Shown here piece after piece: positions 17,137 through 25,221 of a stretch of DNA of 64,000 nt. The first letter of the stretch is position 1; each line of letters opens with the position of its first letter. This stretch comes from JALYNX01 sp963749415 (lineage in GTDB: Bacteria > Actinomycetota > Acidimicrobiia > Spongiisociales > ZC4RG35). The notes below the pieces were generated by a model that worked only from the letters and a program-made list of their open reading frames with translations, searched no databases and was not told where the DNA came from. The position numbers and the translations under genes are program-made. The stretch covers positions 992,001 to 1,056,000 of the forward strand of contig CAVVMG010000001.1 in the NCBI GenBank assembly GCA_963749415.1, read 5' to 3'.

Positions 17137-17919
17137 GTGGTGATGGCACGGTCAGAGCTCGACGAGCGCTTCACGGGTAAAGACCTGGATCTCGAGGTCT
17201 GGTTTCCCTACCACCTGCCTCATTGGAGCTCTCGTTCCACGTCGGCAGCCACCTACTCGGTGGGCGATGGAGAGTTGCGCTTGAGCATTCCCGCTGACCA
17301 GCCGTTGTGGTGCCCGGACCTACACGAGGAGCCCCTGCGCGTCTCCTGCATCCAGACCGGGAACATGTCCGGGCCGTTGGGCAGCACGATTGGCCAACAG
17401 CCGTTCCGGGAGGGCCTGGTGGTCCGCGAGGAGCAAACCACGTTTTGGGGCTATACCCCGCTCTACGGCGAGTTCGAGATCAGGATGCGTGGCGTCCTCA
17501 CCTCACGGTCGATGTTCGCCTTCTGGATGTCGGGCATCGAGGACCAGCCGCAACACTCGGGTGAGATCTGCGTAGCGGAGATCTTCGGAGACGCCATGGT
17601 TGGCGGGTCCGCCGGGGTGGGGATGGGAATCAAGCGATACCGCGACCCCAGGCTCTCTCAGGACTTCTCGGTGGCTCGAGTCGACATCGATGTCACCGAG
17701 TTCCACACCTTCGGCGTTTGTTGGGAGCCGGGCACGCTCGAGTTCACAGTCGACGGGGCCCGGGTCCGCCGCCTTGCGCAGGCGCCCGACTACCCGCTGC
17801 AGTTGATGCTCGGTGTGTTCGACTTCCCTGCTCGGGCCGAACCCAGTGCTCCGGTCCCGGTACCCGAGTTGATCGTCTCCCGCGTCAGGGGCGGTGGCGG
17901 ACCCGCCAGCCTTCCCTAG
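17137..17919 (+). CDS. GH16-like (laminarinase fold) protein with altered active site
   Basis: This is a 260-residue protein with the jelly-roll signature of glycoside hydrolase family 16: YGEFEIRMRG, MFAFWMSG, then a motif SGEICVAEIFG, and FHTFGVCWEPGTLEFTVDG later. The usual catalytic motif is ExDxxE. Here the Glu residues are kept at 143 and 148 but the central Asp is Cys145. No signal peptide is visible, so the protein may be cytoplasmic or non-classically exported. Activity is therefore uncertain. GTG at 17137 or ATG at 17143 could start it. Confidence 0.75.
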   Translation: MVMARSELDERFTGKDLDLEVWFPYHLPHWSSRSTSAATYSVGDGELRLSIPADQPLWCPDLHEEPLRVSCIQTGNMSGPLGSTIGQQPFREGLVVREEQTTFWGYTPLYGEFEIRMRGVLTSRSMFAFWMSGIEDQPQHSGEICVAEIFGDAMVGGSAGVGMGIKRYRDPRLSQDFSVARVDIDVTEFHTFGVCWEPGTLEFTVDGARVRRLAQAPDYPLQLMLGVFDFPARAEPSAPVPVPELIVSRVRGGGGPASLP

Positions 17920-17931
17920 ACTCCAGGACAT

Positions 17932-18005
17932 CGGGACGTAGCGCAGCTTGGTAGCGCGCAGCGTTCGGGACGCTGAGGTCGTGGGTTCAAGTCCCACCGT
18001 CCCGA
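17932..18005 (+). tRNA. tRNA-Pro (anticodon CGG)
   Basis: This is a 74-base cloverleaf. The acceptor arms CGGGACG and CGTCCCG are perfectly complementary. The anticodon stem CAGCG/CGCTG encloses the loop TTCGGGA with anticodon CGG, and the T arm is GTGGG TTCAAGT CCCAC. The discriminator base is A and CCA is not encoded. It reads CCG codons. Confidence 0.96.
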
Positions 18006-18022
18006 CTCAGAAAGTCACATGG

Positions 18023-18049
18023 TCAGGGCCGTCCCGTGGGTGGCCCTGA
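18023..18049 (+). terminator. Hairpin after tRNA-Pro
   Basis: TCAGGGCC (18023-18030) pairs exactly with GGCCCTGA (18042-18049) around an 11-base loop, 18 bases past the tRNA end. There is only a weak T stretch after it, so terminator function is plausible but not certain. Confidence 0.5.
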
Positions 18050-18102
18050 TTCGGTAAGGGCACCCGGAGTTAGCGTGCGGAGGGTGCGGAGGGTGATACG
18101 AT

Positions 18103-19036
18103 TGGTTGCTCGAGGGCGATCCCGCCATCCGCGGCAGGTGCTGAGCGACCACAGATGCCTCCGCCGAGGGGCATAGACCGCCGGGCTGCCGCGGGTGGAG
18201 CACGAGGGATGGGGCGCCGGCCTCCTGGCACTCGAGCGGCACCGACGGGTTGTGGGAGGCGAGCGCGTGTTGCCCGGCAGGCTTCACCGGTGACGGGACC
18301 AGGGTCAGAACCCTGGACCGGCGACGCTGCACACCCTGCATACCTGCGGCGAATGGTGGCTGGACGCGGCTAGATATGCAGCCCGTCGGCGATCCGCTCA
18401 TCGCCGAGCACGGGCGCTGGGAGCACGCCGGGCAGCCGAACTTCGACGGCGAGGTCGAACCGTTGCATCAAGGGTCGAACCAGCGCCGACCGGTGCATAT
18501 TTCGGGGTGGACGTTGCCGCCGATCGTCGAGCGGATCCTTGAGCGAGCGGCTCGATGACGGCGGTTGGAACTCGAGGCCGAAGAAGGATCGGTCGCGATC
18601 CTCATTCGACACGATGATCACGTGCTCGACGGGCTGCTCGAATACGAGCGTGCAACCGTCGGGCTCCCGCGCCCGTCTAAGCGATCGCCGGCCGCCGCGG
18701 AGAGGAGTATCGCTCGGCGGAGCCAGTTCCGCCGGAAGAGCACGGGCGAGAGTGTCCAACGCGGCGATCCGGGCTCCGCGGTTCGCCCTTCTATTGGCGG
18801 TATGACGTGCTCCGCGCTCTCCATAACTTCCGGGCCTCGGGCGCCGGCCCCGGACCCCCGAATGTTGGAGGCTGTCCAGGTCGTGCGGTCCAAGAGGCAG
18901 CCCGACGGCCGGTGGCTCCTCGACCGGATCCACCCCGGTCGCGGTCCATTTCAACATCGAGGCCGCCGGGGAGCCCAGTCGTTGGAACACCCTCCGCGCC
19001 CTCCGTGTGCTCGATTGGTGGGACCAGGGCGCCCGG
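18103..19036 (+). pseudogene. Decayed squalene-cyclase-like (terpenoid cyclase fold) gene
   Basis: No frame is open across this stretch. Family-like segments appear in order but in changing frames: WLLEGDPAIR (18103), VEHEGWGAGLLALER (18195), GRWEHAGQPNFDGEVEP (about 18408), AYFGVDVA (18495), LDDGGWNSRP (about 18552), GLLEYERATVG (about 18628), QFRRKSTGE (about 18724), YWRYDVLRALHNFRASGA (about 18795), RSKRQPDGRWLL (about 18889) and SRWNTLRALRVLDWW (about 18976). From memory, these match a bacterial family often labelled squalene cyclase-like, with an alpha-alpha toroid fold. At least ten frame changes are needed. The protein cannot be made as written. Confidence 0.8.
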
Positions 19037-19086
19037 CTTCATCGATGTGCTGATGGCTCAGTCGTCGGTGACGAGAAATTATCCGC

Positions 19087-19506
19087 TTACTCGAAACCAT
19101 CCTCCGGCAAACCTCGGCTGACCCGGAACACGTGCCCGTCGGGGTGGCGGACGTGCATCTCCCTGACTCCCCAAGGCATGTCGTTCGGTGGCCATGTCAC
19201 GTCCAGCCCGTGCTCGACGCAGAGTCGGTGGACCTCGTCGACGTCGTCGACCCAAACGCTCATCCACACTCCGGCCTCGAGATCGTCACGACCGTCAGGG
19301 CCCATCGTGGCGGCGATCTCACTCTTTCCCCGACCGCCCTGGCCATCGCGGCAGAGGAAGATCTCACACACCCCGGATCCGACGGCTCCAAATTCGGGGG
19401 GCTCGCCCAAGTCCCAGAGGCGGTGCCAGCCCCACTGCTCGAACCACTCGAAGCTGGCTGTCATGTCGGAGACGTTGAGAATCGGTGTGACTCCATGCGC
19501 ATTCAT
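19087..19506 (-). CDS. VOC/glyoxalase-family protein
   Basis: This is a 139-residue protein with a vicinal-oxygen-chelate fold: VTPILNVSDMTASFEWFEQWG, then VWMSVWVDDVDEVHRLCVEHG and a final MHVRHPDGHVFRVSR. The family includes glyoxalases and bleomycin-type binding proteins; the substrate is unknown. The ATG at 19506 follows from the overlap with the upstream receiver-domain gene (ATGA), which argues for a shared transcript. Confidence 0.8.
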   Translation of the reverse strand: MNAHGVTPILNVSDMTASFEWFEQWGWHRLWDLGEPPEFGAVGSGVCEIFLCRDGQGGRGKSEIAATMGPDGRDDLEAGVWMSVWVDDVDEVHRLCVEHGLDVTWPPNDMPWGVREMHVRHPDGHVFRVSRGLPEDGFE

Positions 19507-19853
19507 TTGGAGATCGCCTCCCTCAGTACTGCCGCGTGGAAGGGCTTGAGCACCCAGGCGTCTGCGCCGGCGCGCTTCGCCAGGAAGCTGTCGGCGGATC
19601 GGTCGAGAAGGAGCACCGTCCGAGGTCGGCCCCCGGCCTGAAATGCGTCTCGGATGTCGCGGATGACGGCCATTCCCCCCATGCTCGCCACCTGCATGTC
19701 GACGATAACCGCGTCCGGGTTGGTCTCGCGGGCGACCGACGCGGCGCGGGCCGGGTCGTCGAGAGTTTCGACCTCCCATTGGTCGAGGGAGAGCGCGGCC
19801 TTGGCGTCGTTGGCCACCCACGGTGTGTCACAGACGAGTAGAGCCTTCGGCAT
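19503..19853 (-). CDS. Single-domain response regulator
   Basis: This is a 116-residue receiver-domain protein. It has the N-terminal acidic site (LLVCDTP), the likely phosphoacceptor Asp in AVIVDMQV and the conserved Lys in WVLKPF. It has no output domain, so it would act by protein contact. No histidine kinase lies beside it. Its stop overlaps the start of a VOC-family gene, an unusual pairing. Confidence 0.8.
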   Translation of the reverse strand: MPKALLVCDTPWVANDAKAALSLDQWEVETLDDPARAASVARETNPDAVIVDMQVASMGGMAVIRDIRDAFQAGGRPRTVLLLDRSADSFLAKRAGADAWVLKPFHAAVLREAISK

Positions 19854-19904
19854 CGGTCGGGGACGTTACCCCTGCATCGCGAGTCACAGACTTGTACCGA
19901 TCGG

Positions 19905-21143
19905 GTGACTCCTAACCTCGCCGACGTGCCCCGCCTGGTGTTGATCCTCGCTTTTCTGCTCATACCGCTCGCCGGTTTGGCCCAGGAGGAATCGGAGCCG
20001 GGCATCGATGTCATCGACGTCAGCGGGCCCCTGGACGTGTCCGCTCTCGACTTCATGAGGACTTCGATCGAGGCGGCTGCGGAGAGCGGCCAGGTTCTGG
20101 CGCTGGTCCAGATGAATTCCCCGGCCGTGCTCGAACGCGATTCTTGGTCAGCCCTCAAAGCAGTCGTCGAGAATCCTCCACTTCCCCTTGCGATTTGGGT
20201 GGGACCCGGTCCGGCGGTGGCCTATGGCGGGGCCGGCCATTTGGTACTGGCTGCCGAGAAATGGGCACTCTCGCCTGGTTCCGAGGTGTCGATCGCGAGC
20301 CCCACCATCGCCGGCGACGAGGAAACGCCACTGGTCATCGGGCATCCCGTGACCGCTGCGGATTCTGGGGTCAGCGTGCAGCCCTCGATCCGCCAATACC
20401 TGCAGAGTCTCAACGGGCAAACCTTTCAGACCGCCGACGGCCCGGTCGTGGTGGAAACCCTCGAGCCCTTCGAAACCGGAGTCACACTGAAGACGGTGAC
20501 CTTTCGCGAGCCCGGTCTCGGCACCAAGTTCTTCCGGCTTGCGGTCACTCCGGAAGCGGCCTTTTTCTTCCTGGTCGTCGGCCTCACCATCGTCTCCTTC
20601 GAGTTCTTCGCCATCGGCCCCGGCGTCGCTGCGGGTGTGGCCACCGTCTCCTTGCTCCTTGCCGGATGGGGGATCGTCAATCTCCCGGTGCGATGGTGGG
20701 CGTTGGCTTTGGCGGTGCTGGGATGGATCGCACTGACGACCGCCTATCAGCGCGGCGGCGTCCTCGCGATCACCCTGCTCGGGGCATTGCTGTTGCAGGT
20801 CGGCGGGATGTTCTACGTCGACGGGTCGGGTCAGATCGATTCCCGCTGGTATCTGGTCCTTCCTTCGGTCCTCGCGGCCTTGTTCTTCTTCCTTCTCGCC
20901 ATGCCGACAGTGCAACGGGCCCGGTACTCGACGCAGACGATCGGGCGCGACTCCTTGATCGGGGAGCAGGGCGTCGCATTGGCCGACTTCGATCCGGACG
21001 GTGTTGTCGAGGTGCACGGTGCCCGCTGGCGGGCGACCGCACACCGCGAGGCCGGGCTCGCCACGGGCACGTCGGTGGTGGTCACCGGAGTCGACGGGAC
21101 CTTCCTCGAGGTCGAACGTCCTTCTTCCGCTCGCGAAAACTGA
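19905..21143 (+). CDS. NfeD-like membrane protein with degenerate protease domain
   Basis: This is a 412-residue protein: a signal segment (about 9-26), an extracytoplasmic ClpP-like domain, a block of membrane helices (about 218-340) and a C-terminal OB-fold NfeD domain (GEQGVALADFDPDGVVEVHGARWRA). NfeD proteases use a Ser in an ASAG motif. The matching stretch here is AYGG, with Gly at about residue 108, so the Ser appears lost and the domain is probably not a protease. Members of this family are linked to membrane-quality or flotillin partners; no flotillin gene is in view. Confidence 0.83.
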   Translation: MTPNLADVPRLVLILAFLLIPLAGLAQEESEPGIDVIDVSGPLDVSALDFMRTSIEAAAESGQVLALVQMNSPAVLERDSWSALKAVVENPPLPLAIWVGPGPAVAYGGAGHLVLAAEKWALSPGSEVSIASPTIAGDEETPLVIGHPVTAADSGVSVQPSIRQYLQSLNGQTFQTADGPVVVETLEPFETGVTLKTVTFREPGLGTKFFRLAVTPEAAFFFLVVGLTIVSFEFFAIGPGVAAGVATVSLLLAGWGIVNLPVRWWALALAVLGWIALTTAYQRGGVLAITLLGALLLQVGGMFYVDGSGQIDSRWYLVLPSVLAALFFFLLAMPTVQRARYSTQTIGRDSLIGEQGVALADFDPDGVVEVHGARWRATAHREAGLATGTSVVVTGVDGTFLEVERPSSAREN

Positions 21144-21233
21144 CAGGGGGCCTGGAAATTTCTTCCTTGTGAGCGTCACCCGATCTGAGTAGGTTTCCTT
21201 GCGGTTGTCGCTTCAAACAAGGGAGGAGTCGAA

Positions 21234-21482
21234 TTGTCCCCGATGGACGATTGGCAGCTCGACGCGCTATGCCGTGGAAACCACGCCTACCTCTTCTTCC
21301 CGCCCTCGACCTTCGAACGTAAGGACGAGCGCGAGCGCAGGGAGATGAAGGCGAAGGCAATCTGCGGGGTGTGTCCAGTGAGGCAGCCTTGTTCCGAGCA
21401 TGCAGTCCAGATCCGCGAGCCATTCGGGATCTGGGGTGGGCTGACCGAGGTCGAGAGGAGGACGTTGCCCCTGGTCGGCTGA
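21234..21482 (+). CDS. WhiB-family iron-sulfur transcription factor
   Basis: This is an 82-residue WhiB-like protein with the four cluster-binding cysteines at 13, 44, 47 and 53 and the turn GIWGG at 65-69. WhiB proteins are limited to actinobacteria and their phages. They bind a [4Fe-4S] cluster and act with the principal sigma factor. The TTG at 21234 is preferred because GGGAGGAG at 21221-21228 lies five bases upstream; the next ATG at 21243 is less well placed. Confidence 0.93.
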   Translation: MSPMDDWQLDALCRGNHAYLFFPPSTFERKDERERREMKAKAICGVCPVRQPCSEHAVQIREPFGIWGGLTEVERRTLPLVG

Positions 21483-21500
21483 AGCATGACGTGGCACGCA

Positions 21501-21545
21501 GGGCTCACCCTTGGCGATGGATGATCGTCCGCCAAGGGTGGGCCC
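21501..21545 (+). terminator. Strong stem-loop after whiB
   Basis: GGGCTCACCCTTGGCG (21501-21516) pairs with CGCCAAGGGTGGGCCC (21530-21545) over 16 positions, with a single G-U pair and a 13-base loop. It follows the whiB stop by 18 bases. The trailing TTCGATTTG is only modestly T-rich. Confidence 0.7.
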
Positions 21546-21589
21546 TTCGATTTGAGGGGTGACTGCCTCTCTCTCCTTAGGATCCTGGG

Positions 21590-22279
21590 GTGCCTGCCTC
21601 TGTCCAGCCTCGTCCCGCGGCCACGCTCGTCCTGGTGCGCGACAGCGACAAAGGGACGGAGGTCCTGATGGTGGAACGCCCGACCCGGGGTTACTTCGGC
21701 GGGCTGATGGTCTTCCCCGGAGGAGCAGTCGAGCCGGTGGACAGAAGCCCACTGGCGGTAGAGACGGTCAGCGGCTCGGGCCCGGACCACGAGTTTCGCT
21801 CGGCTGCCCTGCGCGAAGTGGCCGAGGAGATCGGTCTCGCTCTCACCGCCGACGGGGCGAAGCCGGCACCTGACCTGCGTGGTGAGAGCCTGTTCGATGC
21901 GCTTTGCCACAGCGGCACCCAACTCGATGGCGAGGGCTTGGTGCTGATCTCCCGCTGGGTCACTCCGACCCATGCACCGGTGCGATTCGACACCAGGTTC
22001 TACGTCGCCAGGGTCACGGGTAACCCCGACCTCCGTCTCGATCCTGGTGAGCTGGTGGGGCACATGTGGGCTCGGCCGGGCGACGTGCTGGCGGCACATT
22101 CTCGAGGCGAGTTGGCGCTGATCCTGCCCACGATCACCCACTTGCGATGGCTCACCAGGAGGGCGTCGGTGGAGGACATCATGGCCTCGGCGGAGGGCGC
22201 CGACGGGCGCACGGTCATCGAGCCCACTGAGATGGATGACGGATCGTTGGTCCCGACCCACATGCCGGCCGAGCGATGA
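21590..22279 (+). CDS. NUDIX hydrolase
   Basis: This is a 229-residue NUDIX-fold hydrolase with the box core AALREVAEEIGLAL and the preceding LMVFPGGAVEPVDR. NUDIX proteins cleave nucleoside diphosphate-linked compounds; the large size and long C-terminal half resemble CoA or ADP-ribose type enzymes. The GTG start begins VPASVQPRPAATLVLVRDS. It overlaps the next MBL-fold gene by four bases. Confidence 0.88.
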   Translation: MPASVQPRPAATLVLVRDSDKGTEVLMVERPTRGYFGGLMVFPGGAVEPVDRSPLAVETVSGSGPDHEFRSAALREVAEEIGLALTADGAKPAPDLRGESLFDALCHSGTQLDGEGLVLISRWVTPTHAPVRFDTRFYVARVTGNPDLRLDPGELVGHMWARPGDVLAAHSRGELALILPTITHLRWLTRRASVEDIMASAEGADGRTVIEPTEMDDGSLVPTHMPAER

Positions 22280-23055
22280 TCCAGATCGAACGAGTCCTCG
22301 CCAACAATCCAGGGCCCTTCACCGGGCCCGGCACGAACACCTGGATCGCGGACGATGGCTCCGGGAGCGTTCTCGTCATCGACCCCGGGCCGGTCGACCC
22401 CGCTCACGCCGAGGCAATCGGGTCACGGATCGCCGGGCGCCGTGCAATCGCGGTGATCGTCACCCACGCCCATGTCGACCATGCGCCGATGGCCAACCCT
22501 CTCGCCCGCCAACTGGAGGTGCCTGCGCTTGGCCATTCGCCGGGGCCCGAGTTCCACCCCGATCTTCGTCTCGACCAGGGAAGCCAGGTGAGCTTCGGCG
22601 GTGCGGTCCTCGACGTGGTCCACACCCCCGGGCATTCGGATGACCACCTCTGCTTTCGGGTCGGCGACGTGCTGTTCAGCGGTGACCACATCATGGGTGG
22701 CTCCTCGGTGATGGTGGAAGACATGGGCCCGTACCTGACATCGCTGGAGAAGCTGCGCGGCACGGGTTTGAACCGGCTCTATCCGGGACATGGGCCCGAG
22801 ATGGGCGATCCGGACGGCGTCATCGACTGGTACCTGGCCCACCGTCTGCAGCGTCACGAGCAGATCTTCGAGGCGATTCGCGCCGGCGCCACCGATTCCG
22901 ACTCCATCCTGAGCGTCGTGTACGCCGACGTCGAAGGGGCGCTCCACCCGCTTGCTTTGCGCTCGATCCAGGCTCATCTCACTTTGCTCACCGAACAGGG
23001 GCGGATAGCCTCTCACGGCGCCGACATAGTCGTCGTTCCCCCCCAGCCACCGTGA
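22276..23055 (+). CDS. Metallo-beta-lactamase fold hydrolase
   Basis: This is a 259-residue hydrolase with the zinc motif THAHVDHAPMA, the later HTPGHSDDHLC and a distal GHGPEMGD stretch. It resembles LACTB2-like members that act on RNA or thioesters. It is coupled to the upstream NUDIX gene, a pairing also common in eukaryotic-like lactamase contexts. The C-terminal winged-helix-like tail ends in HGADIVVVPPQPP. The next gene overlaps its stop. Confidence 0.88.
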   Translation: MIQIERVLANNPGPFTGPGTNTWIADDGSGSVLVIDPGPVDPAHAEAIGSRIAGRRAIAVIVTHAHVDHAPMANPLARQLEVPALGHSPGPEFHPDLRLDQGSQVSFGGAVLDVVHTPGHSDDHLCFRVGDVLFSGDHIMGGSSVMVEDMGPYLTSLEKLRGTGLNRLYPGHGPEMGDPDGVIDWYLAHRLQRHEQIFEAIRAGATDSDSILSVVYADVEGALHPLALRSIQAHLTLLTEQGRIASHGADIVVVPPQPP

Positions 23056-24188
23056 CAAAACTCCCCAAGACGCTCGCAGTCCTTCTCGTCCTCACCCTGG
23101 CGGTGCCTGCTGCTGCCGCCGTGAGCGACGAAGACATCGACCGTGCTCGCGACGAGGTGGACGCCCTGCTCGCAGAATCGGAGGCTCTCGGGATCCAGGT
23201 TCAGGATGCGTGGGCCCACCAGTACGCGCTCGACCAGGAGATCCAGGAGCTCAACTCATCCATCGATCTGGCACTCGTCCAGGTCGCCGAGATGGAGCAG
23301 CGGCTCCAGGAAGTCGCTGTCGAGATGTACATGGGATCCACGAGTTCGGCCTCGCTTCAGGTCCTGTTCTCCAAGGAGACCGAGGGGTACGGCGCCGGTG
23401 TCGAATACCTCAGCGAGGTGTCTGGGGACGACCAGGACCTGATCACCCAGCTCCGCTCATACCGGACCGAGCTCGATCGACAGACAGGGCGCCTCGACGA
23501 GGCATCGGTCGAGCAGGAGCAGGTGACGGCGGAGCTGGAGGAGATGGCAGAGCAGCTCCAGGGGGACCTGGTTGGTGCCCAAGAGCTATATGACGACCTG
23601 GTGGCGCAACAGAGGCGTGAGGAGGAGGAGGCAAGGCGACACGCCGAGGAGGCCCGTCGCAGGGCGGCGGAAGAGGCTGCTCGCAACGCGACCACGACCA
23701 CCGTCGCAGGGGAGTCACCGGCACCGTCCGATGACAGCCAGGAAGAGCCCGAGCCCGAGCCGGAACCGTCACCTGCGCCCGAACCCGCCACCGGGGGCAC
23801 CTGCCCGGTTGCCGGTGCCGTGTCATTCACCGACAGCTGGGGAGACGCGAGGTCCGGGGGAAGGGCGCACCGCGGGGTAGACATGATCGCGGCCCGGGGT
23901 ACCCCGATCGTCGCCATCTACTCGGGAACTATCAGCCGGTTCTCCAACAGCAGCCTGGGAGGGCTGTCCATCTACTTCCGGTCCGACAACGGCGACATGT
24001 TCTATTACGCCCATCTCGACTCGTTCGCCGACGTCTCCCCAGGGCAGCATGTCGAGCAGGGGCACGTGATCGGGTACAACGGATCGAGTGGAAACGCTCC
24101 GGAGTATCTGCCCCACCTCCACTTCGAGTGGCATCCGGGGGGTGGGGGCGCGGTCAACCCCTACTCGCTGGTGCGGGGTTTGTGCTGA
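23052..24188 (+). CDS. M23-family peptidase with coiled-coil (murein hydrolase)
   Basis: This is a 378-residue secreted protein: a signal peptide (about 1-23), two coiled-coil stretches (about 25-110 and 140-215), a Thr/Pro/Glu-rich linker (about 220-250) and a C-terminal LytM domain. The zinc and catalytic residues are in HRGVDMIAARG, YAHLDSF and HLHFEWHP. The layout resembles EnvC/NlpD-type or endopeptidase murein hydrolases that act at the cell wall. The GTG start overlaps the preceding stop. Confidence 0.92.
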   Translation: MTKLPKTLAVLLVLTLAVPAAAAVSDEDIDRARDEVDALLAESEALGIQVQDAWAHQYALDQEIQELNSSIDLALVQVAEMEQRLQEVAVEMYMGSTSSASLQVLFSKETEGYGAGVEYLSEVSGDDQDLITQLRSYRTELDRQTGRLDEASVEQEQVTAELEEMAEQLQGDLVGAQELYDDLVAQQRREEEEARRHAEEARRRAAEEAARNATTTTVAGESPAPSDDSQEEPEPEPEPSPAPEPATGGTCPVAGAVSFTDSWGDARSGGRAHRGVDMIAARGTPIVAIYSGTISRFSNSSLGGLSIYFRSDNGDMFYYAHLDSFADVSPGQHVEQGHVIGYNGSSGNAPEYLPHLHFEWHPGGGGAVNPYSLVRGLC

Positions 24189-24195
24189 AAACGGA

Positions 24196-24219
24196 AAGAG
24201 GGCCCTTCCGGGCCCTCTT
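24196..24219 (+). terminator. Perfect hairpin after the M23 gene
   Basis: AAGAGGGCCC (24196-24205) and GGGCCCTCTT (24210-24219) form a perfect 10-bp stem with a TTCC loop, seven bases after the stop codon. It is a likely terminator for the NUDIX-MBL-M23 transcript. Confidence 0.8.
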
Positions 24220-24465
24220 ACCGAGGCCTCCCTCTCCCAAACCCCCAACAGCCCACTTGGCACGTTCCGTGTAAATCATCAATCACGGAGAGTCGCCTTT
24301 AAAGGACGATTCCCCACTCACCCAACGGGACTAGTCCGTGGCGTGACCTCAGGGATCCGGCGCCTTGCCTCGCCAACAAAGGCTGTTCGCGGCAATTTCA
24401 CGGCGGTGAGACCGACATCGCCCGACACCGGATGGCACAATGCGGCACCCATCCGAGGAGGATCG

Positions 24466-25056
24466 TTGACCACAGAGCCCCCGGCAACACCGCCGCCCGC
24501 CGAGCCGCCCTCTGAACCACCGCCACCGCCGCCCCCGTCAGAGCCTCCTTCGACACCTCCTCCACCGCCCCCACCCCCTCCTTCCGAGCCACCACCTCCG
24601 GCGGTGCCGCCACCTCCATCGCCGGCTGTCCCGGCGGGAACACCGTCCAACCTGGCGGACTGGGGTATCCGGGCCATCGGGTGCCTGATCGACTGGGCCC
24701 CGTGATTATCCTCTCCATCCTCACCTATCGAGCCAGCTACTTCTTCAGCCTGTTCGGGTACGCCTATCTGGGGCTACCTCGGCCATCTTGAGGGCGTTAG
24801 CGGACAGACACCCGGGAAAGGCGATGCAGGGCACCAGACTGGTCAACGAGCAGGGCGAGTTGTTAGGGAGCGGGGCCGGAATCGGGCGCAAGTTCCTCCA
24901 CATCCTGGACTCCTCGTCTGTGTCTTGGGCTTCTTACTTCCACTGGTCGACACCAAACGGCAGACGATCGCCGACAAGGTGATGAACACCTACGTGGTCA
25001 CCGGTGTCGAGAAGAAGGGCTTCGCCTTCGACCTCTGGCTGCCACCGAAGACCTGA
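24466..25056 (+). pseudogene. Frameshifted RDD-domain membrane protein
   Basis: A TTG at 24466 with GAGGAGG upstream (24456-24462) starts an extremely Pro-rich N-terminus (TPPPAEPPSEPPPPPPPSEP), followed by WGIRAIGCLIDWAP, where the frame stops at 24705. Further RDD-type segments follow in other frames: VIILSILTYRASYFF, YLGHLEGVSGQTPGK, AMQGTRLVNEQGELLG, then VLGFLLPLVDTKRQTIADKVMN, ending LWLPPKT with a stop at 25054-25056. Four single-base indels restore one frame (near 24702, 24771, 24822 and 24910). This may be a real pseudogene or a local assembly error. Confidence 0.8.
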
Positions 25057-25221
25057 AGCCCGCTGTCCACTGACCGAGTTCGGTTTGCGGATTACTGACT
25101 GCGGATTGCGGTCTAAGCGATCTCGAGCTCGGTCAGGATCTTGGCGATCCGACCGGTGCAGGTTTCGAGCTCGGCGGGTGGCACCAGGCCCACCAGGGTG
25201 GCCGCCGCCTGCCGGAGCGCC

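Noticed and set aside
18063..18100. Short tandem repeat (GTGCGGAGG twice) near 18078
   Set aside because: Two copies only, too short to be called a repeat array or CRISPR.
18285..18345. An FMN-riboswitch-like stretch (CCGGTGACGG and CAGAACCCTGGACCGGCGA)
   Set aside because: It partly resembles the RFN conserved core but lacks the rest of the six-helix pattern, and it falls inside the decayed cyclase-like gene with no riboflavin gene downstream.
24220..24465. A gene in the gap between the M23 and RDD genes
   Set aside because: No frame with start, ribosome site and coding-like composition was seen; it probably holds the RDD promoter only.
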